From Microbulbifer sp. VAAF005 (lineage in GTDB: Bacteria; Pseudomonadota; Gammaproteobacteria; Pseudomonadales; Cellvibrionaceae), in contig NZ_CP120233.1 in NCBI RefSeq assembly GCF_030012985.1, positions 5,333,441 through 5,397,440 on the forward strand: 64,000 nt of DNA. The letters are read 5' to 3'. The stretch's first letter is position 1. Every line of letters begins with the position of its first letter. Below the pieces are notes generated by a model. The model searched no databases, had not been told where the DNA came from, and saw only the letters and a program-made list of their open reading frames with translations. The translations under genes were made by a program, and so were the position numbers. Below, one piece after another: positions 9,170 through 18,165 of this stretch.

Positions 9170-9676
9170 TTATTCTCTGCTTTTAAGCTGCTCGATAAAT
9201 GCATCAGATGCTTGTTCTATAAGCTGGAGAATATGTTGAAACCCTTCAATATCACCATAATAAGGATCGGGTACTTCAGCTAAATCACTATCTTGCAACA
9301 CTGATAAAAATAACCCTAGTTGGGCCTCTGATGAGTCAGGCTGCAAGGATTGCAGTGCTTCCAGGTTATCTTTGTCCATCGCAAAGATATGATCATATTT
9401 TGTAAAGTCGGTGGTGGCTACCTGGCGAGCGTAGCTATTTTCAAATGAATAGCCATTTTCTTCACCAATAGCCAAAGTTCGGGGATCTGGTCGCTTACCC
9501 GCGTGGTAGCTGATGATACCCGCAGAGTCGACGGAAACAGGAATGCCCGCCTGCTGTGCCTTGGTGCGGAAAACGGCTTCCGCTAAGGGGGAGCGACAAA
9601 TATTACCGAGGCAGACAAATAATATCGAGAGACCTGAATTAGCTGTCAAAATAGCTCCAAGATATTTCGGGTACAT
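9170..9676 (-). CDS. low-molecular-weight protein-tyrosine phosphatase
   Basis: A 168-residue protein with the LMW-PTP P-loop VCLGNICRSP (nucleophile Cys22, Arg28) and the general-acid loop VPDPYYG near the C-terminus. Length fits the family (150-165). It hydrolyses phosphotyrosine on proteins, or small phosphate esters. There is no tyrosine kinase or capsule gene next to it, so the partner is unclear. The first 15 residues precede the conserved strand, and an internal start is possible. Confidence 0.9.
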   Translation of the reverse strand: MYPKYLGAILTANSGLSILFVCLGNICRSPLAEAVFRTKAQQAGIPVSVDSAGIISYHAGKRPDPRTLAIGEENGYSFENSYARQVATTDFTKYDHIFAMDKDNLEALQSLQPDSSEAQLGLFLSVLQDSDLAEVPDPYYGDIEGFQHILQLIEQASDAFIEQLKSRE

Positions 9677-9690
9677 TAAAGAGGCGCATT

Positions 9691-10425
9691 TTAATCAAAA
9701 TATCGAATGTTTACACGCTGGCTATCAGGGGCAATAGAAAGTACAGCTTTAGTCTCAATATAAAACGGCTGGTGTTTACTTGAAAGGTAGTTGGGATTAA
9801 GCTGCTTTTTAATAAAAGAGACCGTATTTTCTGTCGTCCAGTAAACTTGGTCTGGTCCCCACTTTTCAGGCTTTAGCTCGTATAGTAAGTCCAAAGTATT
9901 TTCAGATAGCTTGTAAACTTGTAAGGCATTTTCATTAAAACCGGCATCCAGGTCTTGTTCGGCAACAAAAAGGTAGCCGCCTTGTGGAGACAACAAAGGG
10001 TAGCCGGCAAGAGAATATTCATGGCCGTTTCTCAAGTCGAGCAAAATATAGGAATGTGCTTCCCAGAACTGTTGATGTATCAACAACAGGTAATCAGTTA
10101 TTTGATCAATTGCAGAGTAGGCTGTGTGTTTTGAGGGACTATTAGCGGGAAATGTATCCGTATATGTCAGTGATTTCCCGCTATTCAGGGCTATAGTCAG
10201 GTGCCCTGGTTGCGTCCGCTGGATATGGCTGATTTGATCACTCAAGCTACTTTCGATTGACCGTGCACAGCTCATAGAGTTGTGAATATCACTGCACTCA
10301 AATTTATCTTCAAACACACTGAAATGCAGGCCCAGGCAATAAGTGGGAGCTACTGCTAAAGCTAACAAGGTAAAGAATATCAGTGGACTATTCAGCCCCA
10401 ACTTAAACGAGAACTTCATCCTCAT
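9691..10425 (-). CDS. secreted/anchored hypothetical protein
   Basis: A 244-residue protein with an N-terminal hydrophobic segment (residues 13-32, ending CLGLHFS) that acts as signal or anchor. The remainder is soluble with regularly spaced Tyr/Leu strands. It includes a YPLLSPQGGYLFVAEQDLD region, reminiscent of a beta-propeller blade but too short to form one. No family recognised. It lies between the phosphatase (14 bases) and the methyltransferase (18 bases), all leftward, so the three may be co-transcribed. Confidence 0.6.
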   Translation of the reverse strand: MRMKFSFKLGLNSPLIFFTLLALAVAPTYCLGLHFSVFEDKFECSDIHNSMSCARSIESSLSDQISHIQRTQPGHLTIALNSGKSLTYTDTFPANSPSKHTAYSAIDQITDYLLLIHQQFWEAHSYILLDLRNGHEYSLAGYPLLSPQGGYLFVAEQDLDAGFNENALQVYKLSENTLDLLYELKPEKWGPDQVYWTTENTVSFIKKQLNPNYLSSKHQPFYIETKAVLSIAPDSQRVNIRYFD

Positions 10426-10443
10426 AAGTGCCCTGTAGATACT

Positions 10444-11151
10444 CTAGCCAGTGATTTTATGCCGCGCACTGAATAGTGCTACACACCCGCGAACTTCTAT
10501 TTTGTACTCTTTAAATCGACTGGCAAGGAATGTATCGAGGTCCTCTTCACAATCCTGAGTATTAGAAAATATCCCTTTCTTATTGTAGATAGCCATTAAT
10601 TTCTTGGCAGCTCCACTTTTCGGTACTCCTTCAGACAGGATGGTGGAACCAAATACGGTGCCTGAATCCGATAGCAGGGTTGCGACATTATCCAGCGCAA
10701 CCAGTTTTTCTGGCAGCTTGCCGGGAAGGCAGTGAAATAGGTAATTTAAGGAGATTGAATCAAAAACTTCAGTCTCTAAAGTAATTTTATCCAGGACATT
10801 GCAGCGGAACTGTGTTGGGTTATATCGGGCCACTCTTTGCGCTGAGATATCCAGGCTGTTTTGATTCAGGTCCATCAGGGCGAGGCGGACTTTGTCGGAG
10901 GGGAAATGGCACCTGTCCATAAAGTAGCCCGTTCCGACACCTACATCCAAGTGGTTGGAAGATATATTTCGATTGAAGTGCTCTAGTATTCCAGGAGTTG
11001 GGCACTTCCAAATAAAGCGGTTTGATATGCCCAGAACCCACATATCATAAAGCCAAAGTACGGGTTTGGAATAGACAGCTTGGCCTTGTTCGACCTCTTT
11101 AGTGATTGTCACTTCAATCTCCAATGTATGACTGTTGTGCGGCTTTACCAA
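10444..11151 (-). CDS. class I SAM-dependent methyltransferase
   Basis: A 235-residue protein with motif I HLDVGVGTGYF (residues about 67-77), an acidic LMDLNQNSLD at the end of strand 2, and SLNYLFHCLPG as motif IV/post-II. This is the Rossmann-type methyltransferase fold binding S-adenosylmethionine. It resembles small-molecule or lipid methyltransferases rather than RNA enzymes. Substrate unknown. It is the first gene of a probable leftward unit, 170 bases downstream of the LysR gene and in the same direction. Confidence 0.75.
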   Translation of the reverse strand: MVKPHNSHTLEIEVTITKEVEQGQAVYSKPVLWLYDMWVLGISNRFIWKCPTPGILEHFNRNISSNHLDVGVGTGYFMDRCHFPSDKVRLALMDLNQNSLDISAQRVARYNPTQFRCNVLDKITLETEVFDSISLNYLFHCLPGKLPEKLVALDNVATLLSDSGTVFGSTILSEGVPKSGAAKKLMAIYNKKGIFSNTQDCEEDLDTFLASRFKEYKIEVRGCVALFSARHKITG

Positions 11152-11324
11152 TAAAGGAGAGGGGATGTATCTACAGTGTATTTCGAGAGTATTGTTTTCA
11201 CTCTCTTCAGTCCCAGTAGCAAGCCGCTTATTATTGTTCTATGGTACCACCTAATGTGGTGCTAAACAGCTGAGTGTTTCACAGAGGATCTCTAATCGCT
11301 GCAGAGTTCTTTAGCGGCACATTC

Positions 11325-12236
11325 TCACTTATCAAACAGGCTAAAGTCATACTCCTGCAAGCGCTCTTGTGCAAAGTTCAAAAACACGTCAATTTTCTTT
11401 GAATCTTTTCGCTTTACTTTATAGATAGCGCCTACAGTTTTATCTTTTCGCTCCAAGTCAGGGAGTACCTCTACCAGTCGCCCCTTTTTGATATCCCGTT
11501 GGCAAAAATAGGAGGGAAGCTTGGCAATGCCATTCCCGTTTAATGCGGCTGCTCGGGTATGGAAAGTTTTGTTGGATATTAAATTTCCATTGAATTGATA
11601 GAACTTTCCATCAATTGACCAGCCATCTTCCAGGCCGTCAAGGCGGGTTAGCATGATGTTGTGTTGGCTGAGCTCGGCAATGGATTTGGGGCAGCCGTGT
11701 TCTTCCAAATAGGTCGGCGCGGCAATAAAAATAGGGCGGATACTAAATAGGGGCTGGGCGTAAAACTGGCAATCGGGTAGGGTTTCCCAGACGCGAAAAG
11801 CAATGTCGATATCGTCCTCGATTAAATCCAGGTGATAGGGGCTGAAGATAAGCTCCAAGCTGAAATCGGGGAATGCTTTCTGGAAATCATTGCAGATATG
11901 ACTGAATACTTTTAAGCCGAGGGTTTCCGGAAAAGTGATTTTTAATTTTCCTCGGGTGAGCGTTGCCGCCTCTGCTATCTGGTCTTCCAGCTCGGTGAAT
12001 GAGCTGATTATTTTTTGCCCTTTCTGGTAAGCAATCCTTCCGGCGTCTGTGACAGCGATTGCCCGGGTGGTGCGATTGAGCAATACCTGGCCAAGGGCCT
12101 GTTCAAGTTGGGCGAGAGTCTTGCTTACGGTGGGCGTAGACAGGCCCAAGTGCTTGGCAGCTTTGCTTAAGGAACCGTGATCAACAACACTGCAAAAAAC
12201 GTTGATCAAGTGGTATTTGTCGTACTCTCTGCGCAC
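11325..12236 (-). CDS. LysR-family transcriptional regulator
   Basis: A 303-residue protein with the N-terminal winged helix-turn-helix GSLSKAAKHLGLSTPTVSK (residues about 19-37) and the following TRAIAVTDAG wing. A periplasmic-binding-type effector domain makes up the rest. The length is typical. It is divergent from the GFA-like gene at 12343 (106 bases between starts), so it may regulate that gene and itself from the shared spacer. The inducer cannot be predicted. Confidence 0.9.
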   Translation of the reverse strand: MRREYDKYHLINVFCSVVDHGSLSKAAKHLGLSTPTVSKTLAQLEQALGQVLLNRTTRAIAVTDAGRIAYQKGQKIISSFTELEDQIAEAATLTRGKLKITFPETLGLKVFSHICNDFQKAFPDFSLELIFSPYHLDLIEDDIDIAFRVWETLPDCQFYAQPLFSIRPIFIAAPTYLEEHGCPKSIAELSQHNIMLTRLDGLEDGWSIDGKFYQFNGNLISNKTFHTRAAALNGNGIAKLPSYFCQRDIKKGRLVEVLPDLERKDKTVGAIYKVKRKDSKKIDVFLNFAQERLQEYDFSLFDK

Positions 12237-12342
12237 AGACTGTTTCCTTAAAGCTAAAAGATCTTTTCAATATATCCCCTTTGTTAAATTAAAGTAAATA
12301 GTAAACTGCTTCCCCATACTAATCGACCAGGGAGATAAGGCT

Positions 12343-12642
12343 ATGAATCCATTAACTTGTAATTGTGGAGCGATTCATTTCAACAAGCTTATAGATGCCC
12401 TGTTAGTACCAGCGGGCCAAAGGGGGCACGCTGATACTGAAGTCGCTATCCATATCAGCGATCCTGAAAAGTCACTGCGCAAATACCACTTTAAAGAGGG
12501 GGCTTTACGGGAGAGGGCATTCTGCAAGCACTGCGGTGCAGAAATCTATGCGATCAATCGTAGCGGCGAGCTAGTGCACAACCCATCAGCAGAGGCAGCC
12601 TCTCGGCCGAACTATGCCGGTGTCCTTAATTACGGCTTTTAG
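12343..12642 (+). CDS. short GFA/CENP-V-like zinc-binding protein
   Basis: A 99-residue protein with CNCG at residues 6-9 and FCKHCGAEIY at about 60-69, the two zinc-binding cysteine pairs of the GFA (glutathione-dependent formaldehyde-activating) fold. It is shorter than usual (110-150) and divergent between the pairs, so catalytic function is doubtful. An AGGGAGAT ribosome site lies just upstream. Divergent from LysR and possibly its target. Confidence 0.65.
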   Translation: MNPLTCNCGAIHFNKLIDALLVPAGQRGHADTEVAIHISDPEKSLRKYHFKEGALRERAFCKHCGAEIYAINRSGELVHNPSAEAASRPNYAGVLNYGF

Positions 12643-12709
12643 CTGGCGGCACCTACTGGTTGTGCAGTTTTGTTAGTAGATGCCTGCCGGCTTGCTATCC
12701 AGAGGCTCC

Positions 12710-13153
12710 TTAGGCCTGAGTGGTTAAGTACTTCAGGATATCGACAACCTGTGCGGGGGTCTGTGCCCAGGCCTGGGCGGCACCGTCCACTTCCTTGAGT
12801 GCGTGCACCAAGGATTCATCGTGAAGTGTGATATAGGACTTGCCTAAGGCTGCACAAAAGCCGGCATCAAATGCGGCGTTCCATTGTTTGTATTTCTCGC
12901 CAAATCGAATCACCGCCAAATCACAGTTTTCAATCAGGTGCTTGATTCGGATTGCGTTAACTTTGGCAGATTTGTGATCCCGCCAGAAAGCGTTCTGCTC
13001 CTCACCCAGGCCATCACCAGCGGCATCGCTGGCGTCGTGGTTGGTGACTGCGGAAGAGAAGGAGATATCCAGCCCTTCTTTTTGGCAACCATCGATAATT
13101 TGCGCACGCCAATCGGAGTGGATTTCGCCGGAGAGGTAAACTTTAAGCTTCAT
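12710..13153 (-). CDS. ytoQ: YtoQ-family protein
   Basis: A 147-residue protein that begins MKLKVYLSGEIHSDWR and contains FSSAVTNHDASD, GEEQNAFWRDHKSA and RFGEKYKQWNAAFDAGF, the conserved blocks of the YtoQ family (nucleoside 2-deoxyribosyltransferase-like fold). The Asp/Glu and Arg residues fit a nucleotide-sugar pocket, but the biological reaction is not established. Monocistronic, with no upstream partner. Confidence 0.85.
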   Translation of the reverse strand: MKLKVYLSGEIHSDWRAQIIDGCQKEGLDISFSSAVTNHDASDAAGDGLGEEQNAFWRDHKSAKVNAIRIKHLIENCDLAVIRFGEKYKQWNAAFDAGFCAALGKSYITLHDESLVHALKEVDGAAQAWAQTPAQVVDILKYLTTQA

Positions 13154-13272
13154 TGAGTGGCCCTTTAGAACTGGAGACTAATATGCAATTTAGAGTCACA
13201 TACTAGCACTTGAAAGCTTTGAAATCCGGTAGTTGTTCTAGTTGGGAGGGGACTGAGAGCGATCAAATGGAC

Positions 13273-13298
13273 ACAGGCCCTGTGCGATCAGGGCCTGT
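13273..13298. terminator. bidirectional hairpin terminator
   Basis: Perfect 10-bp stem ACAGGCCCTG / CAGGGCCTGT with a six-base loop. It lies downstream of the NTF2-like gene (leftward), with only a weak T-run on either side. Confidence 0.65.
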
Positions 13299-13309
13299 AA
13301 GGCATTTTA

Positions 13310-13777
13310 TTATAGGACTTGCTGCTCAAACTGGACGTCTTTGGGGAACTTCTCTGCGGGCAGGCGGGTTGAGTGCAATTGGGCTACTAGCCACTTGCCA
13401 TCAATTTTCTTAACAATGGCGCTTTCCAACCACACCGCTTCTTTATTGCCATCCTCGGATTTAAAAATGGACTTGGTCCAGTAGTTGATGGTCAGCAGGT
13501 TCTCACGCTCTTCAAAATTGATGATGCTGAAGTAGTTGATTCTTTCCAGCTTTGAGGGCTTGGGCTTCATTACGGCGATAAGGTCTTCAATATCCCAGAC
13601 TTCACCGTGCTCAAGGAGTATAAAATCGTCGCTGACGCCGTCTCGCATAGCCTGGTGGTCCAGGTTTGAAAGCGCAGCAAACAGCCCGTCTATCGTTTTA
13701 AAACCTTCGGGTTTCTCTACTGCTTGTGCGTTGATTGCGATCAAGGTAAGTAGTATTGCAAAAAATGATCTGATCAC
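13310..13777 (-). CDS. secreted SnoaL/NTF2-like protein
   Basis: A 155-residue protein with a clear signal peptide (MIRSFFAILLTLIAINAQA, cleavage after residue 19). The mature part has the NTF2-like pattern: helices, then GVSDDFILLEHGEVWD, and strands ending with a KIDGKWLVAQLHSTR block. Members of this fold bind small hydrophobic ligands or act as isomerases/dehydratases. Periplasmic; ligand unknown. A terminator follows. Confidence 0.7.
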   Translation of the reverse strand: MIRSFFAILLTLIAINAQAVEKPEGFKTIDGLFAALSNLDHQAMRDGVSDDFILLEHGEVWDIEDLIAVMKPKPSKLERINYFSIINFEERENLLTINYWTKSIFKSEDGNKEAVWLESAIVKKIDGKWLVAQLHSTRLPAEKFPKDVQFEQQVL

Positions 13778-13931
13778 AGGAGTACCTCTGTGGTTATTTT
13801 TTAGGGGTGTGAAAAAGGGGGTATTTTAGCCAAGTCGGGCCCTAGTTGAATTACTTCGACAGCAACTTGGATTGCGCCGCAGTGACTGAAAGTCGCTTCT
13901 TGGGGATTGGGCCTATTCTAGCAGGGATTAC

Positions 13932-14812
13932 TCAACTGAGGCTGTGAGCCGATAGGCCTTTCAATAACTGTTGGGCTTTTTTCCCGATATATCTCCCTTG
14001 CTCCGGGGACCTTTGGGTTTGGTTACTCCATTGTACCCCGTGCCAGAGAATACAAAGGTAACCGTAGATCAGCTGCCATAACTCCAAGCGCTGATTGTCT
14101 TCAGGTGACACAGTGCGATTAAGATAGCACTCCAGTAAACTATTTTGCTCTCGCTGATTCAAGTTGTGTTCCTCTACCAAAACAGCGAGGTCATAGAATT
14201 TATCCCCCATTGCCGCGTACTCCCAGTCGATAGCGTATAGCTTGTCAGAGGGAGCCCAGATCAGGTTGCCAACCGTTAGATCGTTGTGGCACAGGCAAAT
14301 TTCGTCGCCCATCCGATAAGCAGCATCAATTAATTGCGGAAGTTTCTCTTGCAGTGTGTCGAGCAAGTGGAAATAACTGGCTCGCTTGTCGATAAACTGC
14401 CTGTAACTAGAGATTTTCTCACTGATGTTTAATTGGGCATCAATTGCAGGGGAACCGTGTATACGGCGCAGCAGATCGGCAAGTTTTTCCAAACTGTGGG
14501 CGACATTTTTATCCCAGGGAGTGCCTTCGATATAGCGGGTCACCAGATATCGGTAATTTGGATCACAGTAAACCAAAGGGGCACAACTATCGGAATATGT
14601 GGCAGCTTGCAGCGCCTGCTGTTCAGCAGCCCTGTCGAGATTGAGCTGATCGCTGATGCTGGAGTTTATCCGCAGCACCATCAGCTGATCGGCGGACTCA
14701 ACCAGAAAGGCGTTATTGGTCAGCCCCCAGCCAGGGCCCTGACCACCGTAGGCCGGGCCTTGCTCCAATGATGCCAATCGTTGGGGATAATGTTGCTCAA
14801 GTCCTGGTTCAT
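13932..14812 (-). CDS. aminoglycoside/choline-kinase-type phosphotransferase, probable thiamine kinase, frameshifted
   Basis: The catalytic half shows CHNDLTVGNLIW (Brenner motif, catalytic Asp) and AIDWEYAAMGDKFYDLA (metal-binding DxE/D), as in ThiK and choline kinases. The N-terminus from the ATG at 14812 reads MNQDLSNIIPNDWHHW and then LAGG. It joins LTNNAFLVESADQLMVLRIN after one G is restored at the C5 run 14724-14728 (G on the coding strand). This gives a family-normal protein of about 293 residues. It is the last gene of a TPP-riboswitch operon with a thiamine binder and a PnuT-type permease, so thiamine is the likely substrate. Phosphorylation would trap imported thiamine in the cytoplasm. 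Confidence 0.75.
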
Positions 14813-14824
14813 ATCAGTTGGTCA

Positions 14825-15475
14825 CTATGCCGCTGCCATTGTTTGAGGAGCGCTAGCGGTTTGTAGTTTCTCTTTTCGGTAAATGGCCAACCACTGGAAA
14901 TAGCCAATTACAACCAGCACCAGGTACAGCATAAACAATACGGCAGTAAGATAGAGTTCTCTGTCCAGGTAGAGATAGATTGAAGCACCGTCCACGATAA
15001 TCCAGTAAAGCCAGTTCTCCAGTACCTTCCGGGTGACCATATAGGTGGTGACGATTGCCCCCAGAGTCGTGAATGAATCCAGGTAGGGGAGGGCGGCACT
15101 GGTGTTGCGATCCAGCAGGTAGCCGATCAGTAACGTCAGTATCAGGGTAGCGCCAATAACTATTGAGTGGGTTTTTCCGCTCCAGCGATGGATTTTTAAA
15201 TCGTCTTGCCGGTTGCGGTGATTTCGCCATTGCCACCAGCCATAAACTGCCATCAGCAGATAGAAAACCTGTAGTGCAGACTCCATTAACAGGCTGACAT
15301 CCCAAAATAGAAACAGGTAGATCGTCGTACTGACAAACGCGGCATACCAGCAGCTGATTTTCTCCCTCATGGCCAGAAGCAAATAAGCCAGGGCCAGTAT
15401 TACAGCGGCTACTTCCCAGAGGGACATGGCCGCAATCGAAGCGCTGATTGCGGTGATGATATCCTGGTCAAACAT
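14825..15475 (-). CDS. pnuT: PnuC-family transporter, probable thiamine permease PnuT
   Basis: A 216-residue protein from the ATG at 15475, with about seven membrane helices. The PnuC hallmarks are present: an EKISCWYAAFVSTTIYLFLFW region and the VYGWWQWRNH block, followed by the second WxxW-type stretch near NWLYWIIVDGAS. PnuC-type carriers move nicotinamide riboside, riboflavin (PnuX) or thiamine (PnuT) by facilitated diffusion, driven by intracellular phosphorylation. The TPP riboswitch, the TonB receptor upstream and the kinase downstream (12 bases) point to thiamine. Its start overlaps the YkoF-like gene by 8 bases. Confidence 0.8.
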   Translation of the reverse strand: MFDQDIITAISASIAAMSLWEVAAVILALAYLLLAMREKISCWYAAFVSTTIYLFLFWDVSLLMESALQVFYLLMAVYGWWQWRNHRNRQDDLKIHRWSGKTHSIVIGATLILTLLIGYLLDRNTSAALPYLDSFTTLGAIVTTYMVTRKVLENWLYWIIVDGASIYLYLDRELYLTAVLFMLYLVLVVIGYFQWLAIYRKEKLQTASAPQTMAAA

Positions 15476-15731
15476 GCGCTTCTCCCGGGGCCAGGTCGCC
15501 GTCGATAAACTTGCATACAAAAATGGCGCGGCCAAACTGTTCGTAGGATTTTCGCATTTCCAACTTGAGCACATCCATCAACAGATCGTAATCGCCAAAC
15601 ACCTGAGTACTCATTGTATTGGTGATTACCTTGAGTTCTGGGTGGCTGTTTAACTGTGCGATAAACGCTTGAATAGCCGGGATGTACTCGTCCTTTAACG
15701 GATACATACTGATTTCGACAGAGAGCTGCAT
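15468..15731 (-). CDS. YkoF/MTH1187-like thiamine-binding protein
   Basis: An 87-residue single-domain protein: MQLSVEISMYPLKDEYIPAI, then VITNTMSTQVFGDYD and MDVLKLEMRKSY. This is the pattern of the YkoF/MTH1187 ferredoxin-like fold, which binds thiamine or hydroxymethylpyrimidine. It has no signal peptide, so it acts in the cytoplasm. It is translationally coupled to the permease (stop overlaps the next start) and likely hands thiamine on or buffers it. Confidence 0.75.
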   Translation of the reverse strand: MQLSVEISMYPLKDEYIPAIQAFIAQLNSHPELKVITNTMSTQVFGDYDLLMDVLKLEMRKSYEQFGRAIFVCKFIDGDLAPGEAHV

Positions 15732-15791
15732 AATTTCCCGCTTGATAGAGATTCTGGAGCAGCGAAGCGCTGCCCCAAAGTCACTGAGTGA

Positions 15792-17933
15792 TTAGAAGGT
15801 GTAGGTGCCTGTTACCCCGGCAATTCGGGGCTCACCATACTGATAGTAGGGCTCGGCTGCGTAGCCATTGGCCGGGTTATTGCCATACTGGTTACTGAAG
15901 TAAAACCCACGCACATAGTAATCTTCGTCAGTCAGGTTTCTTCCCCACAGGGCAACATCCCAGTTATCTCCCCGGTAGGTCAGGCGAGCATTGACCAGTT
16001 CGTAGGCTGTGGATTTTTCGTCGTGGCTGTTTGAGAAGTAGAACTCGTCTTTACCCTCAAGCTCCAATCGCAAGATCAGGTTTGGAAGCAGATCGATTTC
16101 TGTACCGGTGAAGAACTGGTAGTTGGGGGCGTGAGCGATATCGCGGCCATCCAGATCGACCGCAGCCAGCACCGTTCCTGCGTAGTCATCGCGGGCATCG
16201 ACATGGGAACTGCTTTCGTAGTCTTTAAATTCCGCATTCAGCCAGCCAGCAGAGGCGAAAAAGCGCAGGGCGTCGGTAGCCTGATAGTTCAGTTCCACCT
16301 CAAGACCAGTAGTACTTCCTCCGGCTGCGTTGGCAAGGTAGTCACTAAATGAGTAGTCGGCAGGGTTAAAGATAGAAACCTTAGCCTGAACGTCATCTCG
16401 ATCCTGGTAGAAAGCGGCAACCTGGGCTTGCAAACGATTCTCCAGCCAGCTGCCCTTAATACCTAATTCATAGTTGAGCATATGTTCGGTATCGAACTCG
16501 AACATGTCACTGTTGATCTCAGTGTTGCTTGTTGATTCTGAGATGATTCTGCCGTTTACACCGCCGGCTTTATAGCCCCGGGAAACTGTAGCGTAGAGCA
16601 GGGTGTTGTCGGTGTAATGGTATTGCAGGGAGATATTGCCGCCCCACAGGTTTTCTCCATTATCTGCATCGATGTTATAGGAGTCAGAGTAATCGGCTTC
16701 GCGTCTTTCCAGTCTCAGGCCGGTGATCAAGTTGATCGCTGGGGTGATTTCCGTAGAGAGCTGGCCGTAGATGGCAGAGTTTTCAGTATCAAAAGTGCTG
16801 CGGAAGCTCTGGTTGCGATTCAGGTCCTCGCGCTCCGTGCGGCCATAAAGGCCCACAACCCAGTGACTGCGATCCCAGAATAACTTGGACTCTTCGGTAG
16901 AGAGTGCGCGAAGGTCAATGCTGATATTGTCTTTATCGCGCTGGTAATTATCTGTGGAGCTGTATTCCCAGGGATGAAAGCCGACATAGCTCCAATCCTC
17001 ATCGTAGCCATATTCTGTATCTGAATCGGCGAGGCTGAGGGTGCCTTCTAGGGTAAAGTTGTCGTTACCAGACCATTGAGCAGTCAATGCGCCGGCAAAG
17101 GTTTCCTGGCGATCCCAGCCGGGCTGATCAGATTGGGTTTCGCGAGTGTTATAGAGAGAGAAAGCATCGTAGCCGTTATCAACGTCGATATAGAAGAGGG
17201 TAACGCCCAGCTTTAAATCGTCGGACGGGGAGTAGGCCAGCTTACCGCGCAGTACAGACTCATCAATATTGCTGGTGTCATCGCGGTCGAGATACACATT
17301 CTCGGTATAGCCGTCGGATTTGCGTTTGCTGGCAGCCAGTCGGTAGCCAAGAGCATCGCTCAAAGAACCGCTGGTAGCCGCAGACAGACTCTGTCCATTG
17401 TACTCACTCAGCTCGGCGGACACCTTGGTGGTTGACTCACTGGTGGGCGCTGCACTGGTCATGTTGATCAGGCCGGCCAGGGCATTAGCGCCGTACACTG
17501 TGCCCTGTGGACCCCGCAGGATTTCCACTTGATCGATATCCAGGGTGCTGGCTGCGAGTCCCAGGCCAGTAAAGTCGATACCGTCGATGATCAGGCCAAC
17601 TGAGGGGTTTACTGGGTCGATAAACTGGCTGCGCTCACCAATTCCGCGAATCTGTACAAATCGTCCCCTGGAGGCGCCGGAGGAAAAATTCACATTGGGC
17701 GCCATGTTCAAGAGCTGGTCCAGATTGGCCGCGCCCCGCGCATCGATCGCGCTTTCATCCAGCACGGTAACACTGGAAGGAAGCTCCAAAAGGTTGGTTT
17801 CCCGTAGCTGTGCCGTAACCACCACTTCCTCAAGCCCGGTCTCTGCGGTATTAGCGGTGGCGATACCGGCGAACAGGCTGCTGGCAAGGCTGACAGACCA
17901 GGCAATAGGGTGGGTGGGAAACTGTTTTTTCAT
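15792..17933 (-). CDS. TonB-dependent outer-membrane receptor for thiamine
   Basis: A 713-residue protein with a signal peptide (cleaved near ATA-NTAETG), a TonB box (EEVVVTAQ), and a plug domain with VTVLDESAIDARG, PNVNFSSGASRGRFVQIRG and the VEILRGPQGTVYGANALAG block. A 22-strand barrel follows, ending in an aromatic terminal residue (GVTGTYTF). It imports its ligand across the outer membrane using TonB/ExbBD energy. It is the first gene after the TPP riboswitch, so a thiamine compound is the likely ligand (inference from context). It resembles OMR receptors linked with PnuT in reconstructed thiamine regulons. Confidence 0.9.
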   Translation of the reverse strand: MKKQFPTHPIAWSVSLASSLFAGIATANTAETGLEEVVVTAQLRETNLLELPSSVTVLDESAIDARGAANLDQLLNMAPNVNFSSGASRGRFVQIRGIGERSQFIDPVNPSVGLIIDGIDFTGLGLAASTLDIDQVEILRGPQGTVYGANALAGLINMTSAAPTSESTTKVSAELSEYNGQSLSAATSGSLSDALGYRLAASKRKSDGYTENVYLDRDDTSNIDESVLRGKLAYSPSDDLKLGVTLFYIDVDNGYDAFSLYNTRETQSDQPGWDRQETFAGALTAQWSGNDNFTLEGTLSLADSDTEYGYDEDWSYVGFHPWEYSSTDNYQRDKDNISIDLRALSTEESKLFWDRSHWVVGLYGRTEREDLNRNQSFRSTFDTENSAIYGQLSTEITPAINLITGLRLERREADYSDSYNIDADNGENLWGGNISLQYHYTDNTLLYATVSRGYKAGGVNGRIISESTSNTEINSDMFEFDTEHMLNYELGIKGSWLENRLQAQVAAFYQDRDDVQAKVSIFNPADYSFSDYLANAAGGSTTGLEVELNYQATDALRFFASAGWLNAEFKDYESSSHVDARDDYAGTVLAAVDLDGRDIAHAPNYQFFTGTEIDLLPNLILRLELEGKDEFYFSNSHDEKSTAYELVNARLTYRGDNWDVALWGRNLTDEDYYVRGFYFSNQYGNNPANGYAAEPYYQYGEPRIAGVTGTYTF

Positions 17934-18000
17934 GGTTCTCTCTCGAATAACGGCAGTGAAAGAGACCCGGAGTGCGACGTGGGGAGGTTTTGCTTTGTCT

Positions 18001-18100
18001 ACCTATTCCTACGCCGGTATTAACCGGATCAGGTTCAAGGGTTTGTCGCGACAGACCAATTTGATCCCCGGACATCTCAGGCAAGGCCACCCCTTAGGTT
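18001..18100 (-). promoter_or_regulatory. TPP riboswitch (THI element)
   Basis: On the minus strand the core blocks appear in order: GGGGTGGC near 18093, CTGAGATG near 18075, then CCCTTGAACCTGATC followed by CGGTTAATACCGGCGTAGG, ending at about 18001. These match the THI-box consensus (CTGAGA; ACCTGATCTGGTTAATACCAGCGTAGGGA) almost base for base, including the pyrimidine and pyrophosphate helices. It lies 68 bases upstream of the TonB receptor start, so TPP probably represses the whole thiamine operon. Confidence 0.93.
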
Positions 18101-18165
18101 TTGCGGGCGCGATGATAGCAGAAACTGGGGTATAAAGTGGTAAAAGCAAGGAAGGGAAAGCGCTT

